This document shows, piece after piece, positions 15,714-27,200 of a stretch of 45,376 bases of DNA. Under the pieces are notes generated by a model. The model was not told where the DNA came from. It searched no databases and saw only the letters and a program-made list of their open reading frames with translations. Positions within the stretch are counted from its first letter, which is position 1. Each line of letters starts with the position of its first letter. Made by a program: the position numbers and the translations under genes. Origin of the DNA: Planctomycetaceae bacterium. GTDB taxonomy: Bacteria; Planctomycetota; Planctomycetia; Pirellulales; Pirellulaceae. The stretch spans positions 1-45,376 of the forward strand of contig PBOG01000162.1 of the NCBI GenBank assembly GCA_002724245.1, written 5' to 3'.

Positions 15714-18700
15714 TTAAGACCCCGCCGATGTCGATTTGATACCGTCTAGATGTTCCTCCAGAAATTTCCTCAAATTACCCGTGCGCAAATCCCCGAGTGT
15801 TTTGAATTTAAGCTGGAACTGATCCACGCCCGGCTTGCTGTCATCAAATTCCCGCTCCCGTCCCAGGTCTGCGACGCGTCCGAAACCCATCTGGTTCTCA
15901 GGCCCCGTCAAGATCAGGTCAAGCGAGGCATGACGTTTCGTCAGCAAACGCGCCCAAGGCTCTCGCTGGCCCTTCACACATAAATTTACTTGCGTCTGGT
16001 TGTTCCAGAGAAACTCCCCTTGAGGCGCAACTTCCATCAGCATTTCAACGAGCTCCTCCAACACGGCGACCTTCCACAAGACACGGCGCCCCGGGGAGAA
16101 TCCTTTCCGCATGAAGTGCCACTTGCGCCCGAGTTTTTTCCAGGGGCTGAAATCCTCAACCGAGCGTGTTCCGGTAGCACCATGCAACTCCCCGAAACAC
16201 CGCACCGCCTGTTCCAGAAAGTCCCAGAATCCGGCGCAATCGATTTCGTCCAGAGCATGCACGCGCAACTCAACTTCCTGAAACGGCCCGCGTGCGTTCT
16301 TGACTTTCACCCGGGACTCGTTGCTATACAGAGGAATGGCATCGAGTTGATTCAGCGTTTTAAGGGGAATCTGTTTCTGCAACGCGCCTCGCTGGAAAGT
16401 GTCACGGGGCACCCGAAACTTCATTTTGAGCAACCACGCTTCACCTGTAATTGCATGAAAAAACCAACCGGCGCTCTTTTTCGGAGCGGCGATTTCCACC
16501 ACACTCCGGTTGTTCCAGTCTGTCTGGCTAAACGACCCCAGGTCGTGGATACGATCCACGACTTGCCCCAAGACACTGCCGTCCCAGCGAGTCGGTTCAC
16601 CGCGACGGCCCACGCGGTCTTGCGTGTGCCATTGACGCCCATTTACCTGCCAGGGCATACGGGCATCCTTACCAACTTCCGTGATATCCAAATCACCATC
16701 CCGCGGCGTGTCGCTGTCGGAATCCGAATCGACCGCGCGGGGAACGTGAGGACCGGCGGCCAATACTGGCTCCAAGGCCACAGCCGTATGTGACAGCTCA
16801 ACCGTTTTTTTCTTCCGCCGGCTGTTATTTTTTTTGTTCGATGACGCCGCCGACTTTTTGCTGGCATTCGCTGAATTAGACTCGGGGCGCTGGCAGACCG
16901 TTTCGGGCGTCCCGACAGCGACAATCTGCCCACCTCCTGCACCGGCCTCTGGCCCCAGGTCGATGACCCAATCGGCTTGTTTGATCACGTCCAGGTTGTG
17001 CTCGATGACCACTACTGTGTTGCCCAGATCCACCAGTCGATGCAAGACGTCCAATAATTTCTGGAGGTCATCAAAATGCAAACCCGTGGTTGGTTCATCG
17101 AGGATGTACAGTGTTCTCCCGGTATCAGGTCGCGACAGTTCTGCGGCTAACTTGACGCGTTGGGCTTCACCGCCAGAGAGCGTTGGCGCCGCCTGTCCCA
17201 ACCGCAAGTAATCAAGGCCGACGGCACACAAGGTTTCGAGCACCCGCCGAATCTTGGGAATGTTCTGGAACAGCACCAGTGCTTCTCGACATGTCGCATC
17301 AAGCACATCGCTGATCGTGAGCCCGTGAAACTCAATCGCCAGTGTTTCCGCGTTATAGCGTCTGCCCCGACAGCTATCACATTCAACCCAGACGTCCGGG
17401 AGAAAATGCATTTCGATACAGATCTGACCATTTCCTTCACAATGCTCACAACGACCACCAGCAACATTGAAACTAAAACGCCGAGGTGAATAACCGCGCA
17501 GTTTGGCCTGTGGCAATTGGGCAAACAACATGCGAATTAATTCGAACACTCCGGTATAGGTAGCCGGATTTGACGTGGGCGAATTACCCAGCGGACTCTG
17601 GTCTACTCGAATGACTTTGTTGATGTGCTCGATGCCTTCAATGGCATCATGTGCACCTGCGACATGGCCGGCCCTATGTAACCGTCGGGACAGCGCCCGA
17701 TAAAGAATGTCATCGATCAGCGAACTCTTGCCACTCCCGCTGGGACCGGTTACGGCGGTCAACATACCGAGCGGAATCCTTGCGTCCACATCACGCAAGT
17801 TATTATGACGGGCCCCCCGAATGCTGAGCCAGGAGCCTTGTTCAACACTCTCGACCAGTGCGTGACTGCGGCGGTTGCTGGGAACGACAATTGACTTCTT
17901 TCCAGAAAGATAGGGGCCGGTCACCGAAGCTCGTTTTCGAGCAACCTGACTGGGTGTTCCGCTGGCGACAATGCGCCCCCCTAATTTCCCGGCGCCCGGA
18001 CCAAAGTCTGCCAGGTAATCACTGCCTTCGATCACTTCTCGATCATGCTCAATCACCAGCAACGTGTTGCCCAAATCTCGCAGTTTATGCAGCGCCGAAA
18101 GCAGTCGATGGTTATCACGTGGATGCAAGCCGATGGTTGGTTCATCCAGGACGTACAAAACTCCGCACAGCCCACTCCCCAACTGGCTGGCCAGGCGAAT
18201 ACGCTGGGCCTCACCATTGGATAACGTCGCCGCACCCCGCGATACTGTGACGTAATCGAGCCCCACATCAACCAGAAATTGAACGCGGTTTTCGATCTCG
18301 CGCACGACTTCACCAACGATTCGACTGTCACGCCGGGACAGCCTCCAGCGTTTCAACTCTTGCAGCAGTATGCCTAAGGGAAGTCGACAAATCTCGTCGA
18401 TCGTTCGCTTGCGAAAACGAACTGCCGTCGCGTCATCTCTGAGCCGCGCGCCACCACACGAAGAGCAAGGTACTTCATCGACAAACTGCTCCAAGCGGGA
18501 CCGAAATGACGGCGAGAGCCTGGAAGCCTCTTCCAAGGCAGGGTATAGCCCCTTGAATTGGAACCGAAACAAGGGTGTGGAATCGTCTGCATCCGTTTGC
18601 TTGGATTTCCTCCGAGCACCTCGCTTCTTGCGCCGCACATCGATCCATTGGCTACCGGTCCCATGCATAATCACACGCCGTTGACGGGCACTGAGATCTT

Positions 18701-21700
18701 GGAAAGGTACATCCAGAGGCACCGCGGTAGCTTCCGCCAGTGCCTCCAGCATCCACTGGGAAACCTGCAGCCCCACGTTGGGCCAAAGGCGGACCGCACC
18801 TTCCGCCAGAGTCCATTTTTCGTCATTCAGGAGCGCATTGGGATTGGCTCCGGTTTGCGTCCCCAATCCTTCACAGGCTGGGCACCAGCCAAGATGGCTA
18901 TTAAAAGAAAAATTGTGCGGGCTGAGACGCTCAAAGCTACGGCCACACCGGTCACATGCCAGGTGCTGACTGTGTGTCACCACCTGCCAACGATGTTCTG
19001 GAAGTCGTTCATCCGCATACGCAACACGCAGGACACCACGCCCCAGAGCCAACGCGTTCTCGACACTGTCGGCGATTCGTGAGCGTTGATTTTGTCGCAC
19101 GATCGCCCGGTCGATAACGACATCAACCTCCTGCTGTCGTCGACGATCAATGGAGGGGGCATCCTCCACTGAATAGGTACGGCCATCAACTCGAATCCGC
19201 GCATAACCCGCAGTGCGTATTTCTTTCCAGAATGCATCGGTCTGTTGATCCGACGCAATTTCCACCGGAGCCATCAGAAACAGACGAGTCCCCTCATCAT
19301 GCGACATGATCTTATCGATGATCTCATCGGAAGTCTGTGTTCCTACGACGAGATCACAATCCGGACAATGCGGGGTGCCCAGTCGACTCATCAGGATGCG
19401 CAGGTAATCGTAAATCTCTGTAACAGTACCTACGGTACTGCGCGGGGTATGTCCCAGGTTTTTCTGTTCAATCGCAATCGCCGGCGACAGCCCTTCAATG
19501 TGTTCCAACGCTGGCTTTTGGACCTGGCTAACAAACTGGCGGGCATACGAACTGAGGCTCTCGACATAGCGGCGCTGGCCTTCAGCATAAATCGTGTCCA
19601 TTGCCAACGATGTCTTTCCCGAACCGCTGGGACCGCAAAACACGGTCATCTTGTCACGGTTTACTTCCGCATCAACCGAGTTGAGATTGTGTTGCCTGGC
19701 ACCCTGTACAGAGATCCGCCGGGCGAGCACACCACTGCGCCGCGCCGCACCACTTTTGCGCCCTTTGCCGGAGGTTGGCTTTTCCTTCGAGCCGGCTGAT
19801 CCACTGTCGCCCAGAAACTCACTCAAGCCATGGCCCGTGTGGGAGCCCGCAACGGTTACGATGTGGGCTGGCGAGCCAGCAGCAATGATTTCACCGCCGG
19901 CATCGCCACCTTCGGGCCCCAGATCAATGATCCAGTCAGCTGTCTTGATCACATCGAGATTATGTTCAACGACGACCACCGTGTTGCCGTTATCCACAAA
20001 ACCATGGAGTACCGTGAGCAGCAATTGAATGTCAGCAAAATGCAATCCCGTCGTCGGCTCGTCTAGCACGTACAGCGTCTTGCCGGTTGATTTCTTGACA
20101 AGCTCCCGCGCCAGCTTGATGCGTTGCGCCTCACCGCCGCTAAGCGTCGGCGAGGCCTGCCCCAGCTTGAGATAGTCCAATCCGACAGCGTGCAGAGTCT
20201 CCAACTTGTTCTTGACATGTGGAACGTTCGCAAAAAGCGACAGCAACTGCTGTACGTCCATCTCCAACACATCGGCGATCGAATGATCCTTGAAGGTAAC
20301 TTGCAAGGTCTCGCGGTTGTAACGGTGCCCTCCGCAGACCGAACACGTCACCCAGATGTCGGCCAAAAAATCCATCTCCAGACGATTCGATCCATTCCCT
20401 TCACATGCCTCACAACGGCCACCAGAGACGTTGAAACTAAAACGTCCGGGAGCGTAGCCTCGACGTTTTGATTCGGGGAGCTGGGCATAGAGTTTACGGA
20501 TCTCGTCAAAAACCTTGATGTACGTTCCGGGATTGCTGCGTGGCGTACGTCCGATGGGCGACTGATCGATCGAAATGAGCTTGTCGAGCTGTTCTACACC
20601 TTCAATTACGTCATGTTTTCCCGGAGTTCCCAGGCCCCCGTTGAGATCGCGGTGCAGCGTCTGAACAAGAATATCATTGATCAAGGAACTCTTGCCGGAA
20701 CCGCTGACACCGGTGATGCAAACAAACGTCCCCAAGGGAATTTCTGCGTCGATGCCCCGTAAATTGTTTTGTGCCGCACCGCGGATCCGCAGCCGCGGAT
20801 GGTCATGAAGTGACCGTATTGCTTCGCACTTGTCATCCGTGTCAGGCTTCTCAGCAACTGGGGCAACCCCGGAACACGCCTCCCCATTCCCCTTCACCGC
20901 TTCGCTGGCAGGCTGAAACTCCAGCTTTCTGTTTTTCGGCACGCAGATTTGCCGATCACCCGAAAGAAACTGACCAGTCACACTGGCAGGAACCTGGAGA
21001 ATATCTCGCACAGGCCCCTCCGCCACAACTTCACCACCGCGAACACCAGGTCCTGGACCGAAATCGACCACATGGTCCGCCGCGCGAATCGTATCCTCAT
21101 CGTGCTCCACCACCAGCACAGTATTGCCCATATCGCGAAGCTGCAGCAAAGTCTCCAGCAAGCGTGCGTTGTCTCGCGGGTGCAACCCAATTGATGGTTC
21201 GTCGAGAATATAGAGCACTCCCACCAGGCCTGAGCCAATCTGACCGGCCAACCGAATCCGCTGGGCTTCACCACCCGATAATGTAGGAGCCGTTCGGTCA
21301 AGAGTCAGATACTCAAGACCAACGTTCAGTAAGAACCCGAGACGATCACGAATTTCCTTAAGCGCTTCTTGCGCAATCAAAGCACGTGTCGAATCCAAAC
21401 TGAGATCCTGGAAGAATTCCAGAGCTTGTTTGACAGGTAAGTGACATACCGCGGGCAGTGACAAACTCGGTGCCTTCTTGAAATCGGCATTCCCGGTCGT
21501 AAGGTAAATTGACCTGGCCTGCTCGTTCAACCTGTCACCATGACACTCAGCACATTTCACCTGCCGCATGAAACTTTCCAGCTGTCGTCGCTGAGGCGCG
21601 CTACGGCTGGTACGGTACTTCGATTGCAACTCGGGAATCACACCATCAAACGTCCCGCCATATTTCAACGGAGATGCGCCCTTCCGCCACGTAAACGTAA

Positions 21701-22862
21701 TGTGCTCCTCGCCTGTCCCCCACAGCCATAAATCTCGCAGTTCATCCGACAAATTGCCCCACGCGGTTTCCAGCATCGTCCCTTCCGGCAGATCGCGAGT
21801 GCGTTCAATCGTGGTGGCAACACCCTGGTAAATGTGTCGCCGCCATCTGCCGATCTCACTCCACTTCCCGACCGTCTGCACAGCACCTTGCTTGAATGTC
21901 CGCGAGTCATCGGGAACCAGTAGATCGGCATCAAAAGAGAACAGCTCTCCGAGTCCGTCGCATTCAACGCACATGCCCTGCGGACTATTGAAACTGAACA
22001 ACTGCGGAGTCGGGGGATCAAAACTGACACCGCAATGCGTGCACGCATAATCAGACGAAAAAACAATATCTCCCGGGCGAGATGTACGCTTTGCACTGCC
22101 TCTCGCTGATTCTGGCGGACTACTGCCTGCTAACATGGCATCGCCAGCTTCAGCAATCACCAGGCTCCCTCTGCCGATCTTTAGTCCCATTTCGACAGCT
22201 TCAGCGAGCCGTGGACGTAAGTCCTTCTTTACCACCAGCCTATCGACCACAACCTCAATGTGATGCTTCATCCGGCGATCCAACCGGGGAGGATCAGAGA
22301 GCGTGATGACCTCTCCGTTTACCCGCGCGCGGACAAATCCCTGCTTGATCAAATCTTCGAAAAGGTCGCGATACTCGCCTTTCTGTGCACGCACCAGCGG
22401 CGCCAACACAAGAAAACGGGAGTCGACCGGAAAGCTCAAAATTCGGGTGATAATCTGTTCCCTGGTCTGCGCCGTAATCTCTCGGCTGCAGTGAGGGCAA
22501 CGCCCGTGTCCGACACGGGCAAACAAAACCCGCAGGTAATCGTAGATTTCTGTGATCGTACCCACGGTAGAACGCGGATTGTTGCCACTCGACTTCTGAG
22601 AAATAGAAATCGACGGGCTTAAGCCCTGAATGTGGTCAACTTCCGGCTTGGGCATCTGCCCCAGAAACTGCCGGGCAAAACTCGAAAGACTCTCGACGTA
22701 ACGTCGCTGGCCTTCTGCGTAGAGCGTATCAAAGGCGAGTGAACTTTTGCCGGAACCGCTGACGCCCGTCAAGCAAATCAACTGATTGCGAGGCAGAACC
22801 AGATTAACATCGCGCAAGTTGTGTTCGCGCGCACCCTTGATGATGATATCCGATGCGGGCAT
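15714..22862 (-). CDS. uvrA: Tandem-duplicated UvrA (four ATPase domains) with C-terminal extension
   Basis: 2382 residues against about 940 for ordinary UvrA, the damage-recognition ATPase of excision repair. Half 1 is about 1-1015 and half 2 about 1045-1990. Walker A motifs start at G33, G718, G1077 and G1706. ABC signatures are LSGGE at 528 and 907, LSNGE at 1547 and LSGGE at 1895. Walker B LDEP occurs four times. Zinc-type Cys pairs are C274/C277-C298/C301 and C817/C820-C840/C843 in half 1, and C1303/C1306-C1327/C1330 and C1805/C1808-C1828/C1831 in half 2. The UvrB-docking region is canonical in half 1 (about 151-210) and diverged in half 2. A basic then acidic linker (2000-2060) leads to an unassigned Trp-rich domain (about 2068-2382). 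Chlamydial UvrA is a similar tandem fusion. No frameshift is seen. Confidence 0.97.
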   Translation of the reverse strand: MPASDIIIKGAREHNLRDVNLVLPRNQLICLTGVSGSGKSSLAFDTLYAEGQRRYVESLSSFARQFLGQMPKPEVDHIQGLSPSISISQKSSGNNPRSTVGTITEIYDYLRVLFARVGHGRCPHCSREITAQTREQIITRILSFPVDSRFLVLAPLVRAQKGEYRDLFEDLIKQGFVRARVNGEVITLSDPPRLDRRMKHHIEVVVDRLVVKKDLRPRLAEAVEMGLKIGRGSLVIAEAGDAMLAGSSPPESARGSAKRTSRPGDIVFSSDYACTHCGVSFDPPTPQLFSFNSPQGMCVECDGLGELFSFDADLLVPDDSRTFKQGAVQTVGKWSEIGRWRRHIYQGVATTIERTRDLPEGTMLETAWGNLSDELRDLWLWGTGEEHITFTWRKGASPLKYGGTFDGVIPELQSKYRTSRSAPQRRQLESFMRQVKCAECHGDRLNEQARSIYLTTGNADFKKAPSLSLPAVCHLPVKQALEFFQDLSLDSTRALIAQEALKEIRDRLGFLLNVGLEYLTLDRTAPTLSGGEAQRIRLAGQIGSGLVGVLYILDEPSIGLHPRDNARLLETLLQLRDMGNTVLVVEHDEDTIRAADHVVDFGPGPGVRGGEVVAEGPVRDILQVPASVTGQFLSGDRQICVPKNRKLEFQPASEAVKGNGEACSGVAPVAEKPDTDDKCEAIRSLHDHPRLRIRGAAQNNLRGIDAEIPLGTFVCITGVSGSGKSSLINDILVQTLHRDLNGGLGTPGKHDVIEGVEQLDKLISIDQSPIGRTPRSNPGTYIKVFDEIRKLYAQLPESKRRGYAPGRFSFNVSGGRCEACEGNGSNRLEMDFLADIWVTCSVCGGHRYNRETLQVTFKDHSIADVLEMDVQQLLSLFANVPHVKNKLETLHAVGLDYLKLGQASPTLSGGEAQRIKLARELVKKSTGKTLYVLDEPTTGLHFADIQLLLTVLHGFVDNGNTVVVVEHNLDVIKTADWIIDLGPEGGDAGGEIIAAGSPAHIVTVAGSHTGHGLSEFLGDSGSAGSKEKPTSGKGRKSGAARRSGVLARRISVQGARQHNLNSVDAEVNRDKMTVFCGPSGSGKTSLAMDTIYAEGQRRYVESLSSYARQFVSQVQKPALEHIEGLSPAIAIEQKNLGHTPRSTVGTVTEIYDYLRILMSRLGTPHCPDCDLVVGTQTSDEIIDKIMSHDEGTRLFLMAPVEIASDQQTDAFWKEIRTAGYARIRVDGRTYSVEDAPSIDRRRQQEVDVVIDRAIVRQNQRSRIADSVENALALGRGVLRVAYADERLPEHRWQVVTHSQHLACDRCGRSFERLSPHNFSFNSHLGWCPACEGLGTQTGANPNALLNDEKWTLAEGAVRLWPNVGLQVSQWMLEALAEATAVPLDVPFQDLSARQRRVIMHGTGSQWIDVRRKKRGARRKSKQTDADDSTPLFRFQFKGLYPALEEASRLSPSFRSRLEQFVDEVPCSSCGGARLRDDATAVRFRKRTIDEICRLPLGILLQELKRWRLSRRDSRIVGEVVREIENRVQFLVDVGLDYVTVSRGAATLSNGEAQRIRLASQLGSGLCGVLYVLDEPTIGLHPRDNHRLLSALHKLRDLGNTLLVIEHDREVIEGSDYLADFGPGAGKLGGRIVASGTPSQVARKRASVTGPYLSGKKSIVVPSNRRSHALVESVEQGSWLSIRGARHNNLRDVDARIPLGMLTAVTGPSGSGKSSLIDDILYRALSRRLHRAGHVAGAHDAIEGIEHINKVIRVDQSPLGNSPTSNPATYTGVFELIRMLFAQLPQAKLRGYSPRRFSFNVAGGRCEHCEGNGQICIEMHFLPDVWVECDSCRGRRYNAETLAIEFHGLTISDVLDATCREALVLFQNIPKIRRVLETLCAVGLDYLRLGQAAPTLSGGEAQRVKLAAELSRPDTGRTLYILDEPTTGLHFDDLQKLLDVLHRLVDLGNTVVVIEHNLDVIKQADWVIDLGPEAGAGGGQIVAVGTPETVCQRPESNSANASKKSAASSNKKNNSRRKKKTVELSHTAVALEPVLAAGPHVPRAVDSDSDSDTPRDGDLDITEVGKDARMPWQVNGRQWHTQDRVGRRGEPTRWDGSVLGQVVDRIHDLGSFSQTDWNNRSVVEIAAPKKSAGWFFHAITGEAWLLKMKFRVPRDTFQRGALQKQIPLKTLNQLDAIPLYSNESRVKVKNARGPFQEVELRVHALDEIDCAGFWDFLEQAVRCFGELHGATGTRSVEDFSPWKKLGRKWHFMRKGFSPGRRVLWKVAVLEELVEMLMEVAPQGEFLWNNQTQVNLCVKGQREPWARLLTKRHASLDLILTGPENQMGFGRVADLGREREFDDSKPGVDQFQLKFKTLGDLRTGNLRKFLEEHLDGIKSTSAGS

Positions 22863-22985
22863 AACCGATTGGTGTTTCGAGGAGATCCTTCTTCCCTGGA
22901 CAACCCGTCATTCTAGTCTTCGTCGCCGCCACGTGTAGCCGTCCACGGACCGTTTTCTTGAAGACCACGTGAGCCGCAGCACCGG

Positions 22986-24215
22986 TCAAGGTGTCACAAC
23001 ACTCCCATCGCGCCGCCGAATTGCCGGCCAGGCGTTGTTAAATGGATGCGCTGGAAATGGGTAGCGGGCAGCGGCCTGCTCATCGATCGCAATGCCTAAC
23101 CCAGGTTCGCTGCCAGGCCACAGGGCACCATCTCGCATTTCCGGCAGACCTTGAAACACCTCATGGCTGGCCTCATTAAAAGGTGTAAATTCCTGGATGC
23201 CGAAATTGTGGCAGCACAAATCAAGCGCCAAATTCGCCGCGTGTCCAACTGGAGATGTATCGCCAGGCCCATGCCACGCGGTGGCAACGCCAAAAAACTC
23301 ACATAAATGCGCCAAACGAAGTCCGGCACTCAAGCCACCGATTTGCGACATGTGAATCCGAATGTAATCAATCAGCCTTTCTTTGATCAGCGGCAGGAAT
23401 TCATTGGGATTATTGAATAACTCACCCATCGCGATAGGAATAATTGAATGCTGCCTCAGCAACCGAAAGTGGTCTATTTCCTCCGGCGGCAACGGATCCT
23501 CAAAAAAAAACAGGCGATATGGCTCTAAATCCCTGGCCAGCTGGAGCATTAATGGTCCTGGAACGCGCTCATGGACATCATGAAGCAGCTCTACTTCCTC
23601 GCCCAATTCACAACGTGCCTGTTCAAACAACCGCCGCGCAATGCGCACATAATCCGCCGGCTCGAACATGCTCTGTGGCGTTGTCGGCCCGTCGACACTC
23701 TGGCCTGGCTGCAAATCGGAAGCAGTCCCGTAAGTCGCCTGACCCGGGACCTCAACCTGTAAACGCACGTGGCGATGACCTTGCTCCATCCAACTGCGCG
23801 CGGAATCGAGCACCTGCGGGATATCACTCCCGCTGGCGTGGACATACACATCGGCGGAACGCCGGCACTTGCCGCCTAAAAGGTCATAGACCGGCATCCC
23901 TGCTCGTTTGCCTTTGATGTCCCACAACGCCATGTCGACACCCGACAAGGCATTGTTCAATACGGGACCATTACGCCAATACGAACTCATCCGCGCAGCC
24001 CAAAAAATATCCTCGATTTCATCGACATCCCGATGTCGCAAAAACGGATCGAGGTATTGCTCTACAGCCTCCACCACAGCCAAGGGGCGTTGGGTAAAAG
24101 TAGCACAACCGAGACCGTATAACTCAGGTTCCGTGGTTTCCACTTTGACGATGACCAGGCGAATACCTGCCGGTGCGGTCAGAATACAGCGGATGTTACG
24201 GATACGCACAGTCAT
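22986..24215 (-). CDS. Enolase-superfamily sugar-acid dehydratase, ManD/RspA-like
   Basis: 409 residues from the ATG at 24215. The mandelate racemase/muconate lactonizing group removes an alpha proton from a carboxylate using Mg2+. Predicted metal ligands are D213, E239 and E265, in HDVHER, FFEDP and GELFNN, with H215 next to the first and H315 in WHGPGD. The spacing (26, 26, 50) and the R..VPG..YG element (R151, Y162) fit the D-mannonate dehydratase/RspA subgroup, in which some members dehydrate mannonate or gluconate and many are nearly inactive. A GTG at 24269 would extend the protein, but family N-termini match MTVRIRNIRC. It follows the DUF1549/LamG/DUF1553 gene by about 60 bases and is probably co-transcribed with it. 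Confidence 0.9.
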   Translation of the reverse strand: MTVRIRNIRCILTAPAGIRLVIVKVETTEPELYGLGCATFTQRPLAVVEAVEQYLDPFLRHRDVDEIEDIFWAARMSSYWRNGPVLNNALSGVDMALWDIKGKRAGMPVYDLLGGKCRRSADVYVHASGSDIPQVLDSARSWMEQGHRHVRLQVEVPGQATYGTASDLQPGQSVDGPTTPQSMFEPADYVRIARRLFEQARCELGEEVELLHDVHERVPGPLMLQLARDLEPYRLFFFEDPLPPEEIDHFRLLRQHSIIPIAMGELFNNPNEFLPLIKERLIDYIRIHMSQIGGLSAGLRLAHLCEFFGVATAWHGPGDTSPVGHAANLALDLCCHNFGIQEFTPFNEASHEVFQGLPEMRDGALWPGSEPGLGIAIDEQAAARYPFPAHPFNNAWPAIRRRDGSVVTP

Positions 24216-24274
24216 CGTGAGCCTGCTTTCAATCGTCGCCGTAGCGTCACCCTGTTCCGACAGAGCCACGCTAC

Positions 24275-27200
24275 CTATTGTTTAGTGACCACTTCGTCCA
24301 GATTCAAAACCATGCTGGCCACCGCGGTGTAGGCAGCAAGCTGCACAGGGTCCAATCCAGTATCCACTCCAAATTCTCCAGTGCTCACCAGACGCTGGGC
24401 CTCTTCGGGACGTTGCTGGAATTCGTTCAGATAATGCTGCCAGCCTTTCATCAGCACCTGTAGCTCCTGGGGACGCGGATTCCGCGCCGTTGCCTGGCGA
24501 AACACTCGTGTTAATCGTGCTTCCGCATCGCCATTCAATTGCTGCATCACACGTTGTGCCAAGACCCGGGCGGCTTCGACAAAGGTCACGTCATTCATCA
24601 GTGCCAATGACTGCAAAGGCGTATTTGTTCGCGATCGCTTTACCGTACAAGCTTCACGAGCAGTCGCGTCGAGCGTCATCATCGTCGGCGGAGCTACCGT
24701 TCGCTTCCAGTACGTGTACATACTTCGCCGGTATAGCCCGCCCGCATGGGATTGCTGATAATTCGTATCTGACGCAATTTCCTTCCAGAGACCAGCCGGC
24801 TGGTAGGGACGCACTGAAGGGCCGCCAATTTCCCCGTGCAGCAAGCCGCTTACCGCAAGTGCTTGATCACGAATCATCTCGGCAGAAAGACGGAACCGAG
24901 GCCCACGCGCAAACAAACGATTTTCAGGATCCCGCGCCAAGGCCGCTGGCGTCACGCGTGATGACTGACGGTACGTTTCGCTCTGTACGATACGGCGTTG
25001 CAGAGCTTTGACGTCCCAGCCCCGCTCACTAAATTCAATCGCCAGCCAATCCAGCAACCGAGGATGGCTGGGACGCGCACCTTGTGACCCAAAATCTTCG
25101 GACGTTTTGACCAGCCCATCGCCAAAGTAAAGTTGCCAGAACCGGTTGACAGCCACACGCGCCGTTAGCGGGTGGGATGGATCGACCAGCCAGCGGGCAA
25201 AGTCCAGGCGATTGGATGCCCCTCCTGCGGGCAGCGGCGGAAACACGGCAGGAACTCCTGGTTGCACAAGGTCACCAGGCTTATCGTACTGTCCACGCAA
25301 AAGAACATGGGTCTTGCGAGGAACAGGCATCTCTTCCATCACCATCACCGTAGGCACCGATTTCCAGAATTGAGCCCGGCGATCGCGTAACGCATCGCGT
25401 TCTCGAACCGCCTGCTGAATCGCCTCTGGGGCGTGCCGCTCAACAAAATACGCTCTTAGTTTTTGGCGCTGCCGATGACTGCGCTTGTCGGGCGCAATCG
25501 CCAGAATTTCCGCAATCGAACTGGATGTCGCCAACAAGGCCACCTCTGCTGACTGCAACGCACGGTTGTAGATCCGAACCTCGTCAATCATGCCAGTAAA
25601 GGCACTGTGACCACCGCCCACGCGAAGCGGTTCCGTACTCGCGAACGTCTGATTAATTCCGTCCAGGTGTACGCGCAATTTGGCGGACTGACCATTGACA
25701 TAAACACGGATCCCATCCGCGACTCGCGATCCATCATAAGACATTGTGACGTGGTACCAGCGTCCAGCCTCTAACACTTGTTCAGTTTCAACACGAATTG
25801 AATCGTCCAACCATCGTTTCACCAGGTTGACTTGGATTCGCCCTTCCTCAAGATGCACGTAGTAACCGCTGCCACGTGGACCGGGAGTCATACGAGAAAC
25901 AATCGTGCCGTTTTTCCCCGCGGGATGAATCCAAGCTGACACCGCGAACGCATCAAAGTACCCGAAGTCCCCGATGTCACCTCCATCAATCCGAGTCTGC
26001 CCGTCGAAACCTGCGGCCTGGTCTAATTTTCCGGCGACGAAGCCCCCGCCTGGCTGTTCAAACCGAGCACCGCGTTGCGTCTCCTTGGCGTCAGCTAGAT
26101 TTCCGTCTAATGGAAAATGTGCCACCAGGCCCTTGGCTAACGACCAGGGCGTTGCCGTCAACTCACCCGGCTGTTGTTCCCAACGCAACTGTGCTTGTCC
26201 GATCGCATCATGCATTTCCTGCACGCGCTGCTCCGCGGCCGACAACGAGCGTTCGAGTTCTTCTAGCGCCACGCTTTGAGCTGCTGTCGGCGCCTTGATA
26301 AAGGGAGGCGAGTTACCTTCTTTAATTGCACGGCCCGACTCCGGGACGTTATTGAAGAATGCTGCCACCTGATAGAACTCACTTTGTTTCAGGGGATCAT
26401 ATTTATGGTCATGGCAGCGGGCGCAACCGATTGTCAAACTCAACCAGACCGTGAACGTCGTATCGACCCGGTCGACCACATATTCAACCTGATACTCCTC
26501 TGGAATAATGCCTCCTTCGGCGTTGCCTCGGTGATTGCGATTGAAACCGGTGGCAATCCGCTGCTGCAGTGTAGGTTCGGGAAGCAAGTCACCCGCGAGC
26601 TGCTCAATCGTGAACTGGTCAAAGGGCATATTCGCATTGAAGGCATCGATCACCCAGTCCCGCCAACGCCACATCGACCTGGGACCATCGTTCTGATAAC
26701 CGCTGGTATCCGCATACCGCGCGGCGTCGAGCCAAACCAGGCCCATGCGTTCGCCAAAATGCTCCGAATTCAAAAGTCGATCAACAACTCGCTCGTAGGC
26801 ATCCGGGGCATCATCAGCCAGAAAACGCTGAACCTCTTCCAGCGTTGGTGGCAATCCAGTCAAATCCATCGTGACACGGCGAATTAGCGTCGTCCGATTT
26901 GCTGCAACCGAAGGGGCCAGCCCTTCGGCCTCCAGTCTCGCCAATACAAAAGCGTCAATGGCATTGACCGTCCACTCAGGCGCACCTAATACAGGCAAGG
27001 CCGCACGCTGCGGTGATACAAAAGCCCAGTGTTCCTGCCACGCTGCGCCCTGCTCAATCCATCTTCGTAAAAGATCGACTTGCGATTTGGACAAACTCCG
27101 CCCAGAGTCAGCCGGCGGCATCTGCACTTCCGGATCGGTCGAGGAGATACGGTGTACAAGCAGGCTGGCAGCCAGATCCCCCGGAACGATCGCACGGCCG

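Noticed and set aside
22863-22985. Possible uvrA promoter with TAGAAT on the minus strand (22910-22915)
   Set aside because: No acceptable -35 element at the expected distance and no recognisable LexA-type operator, so it was not listed as a feature.
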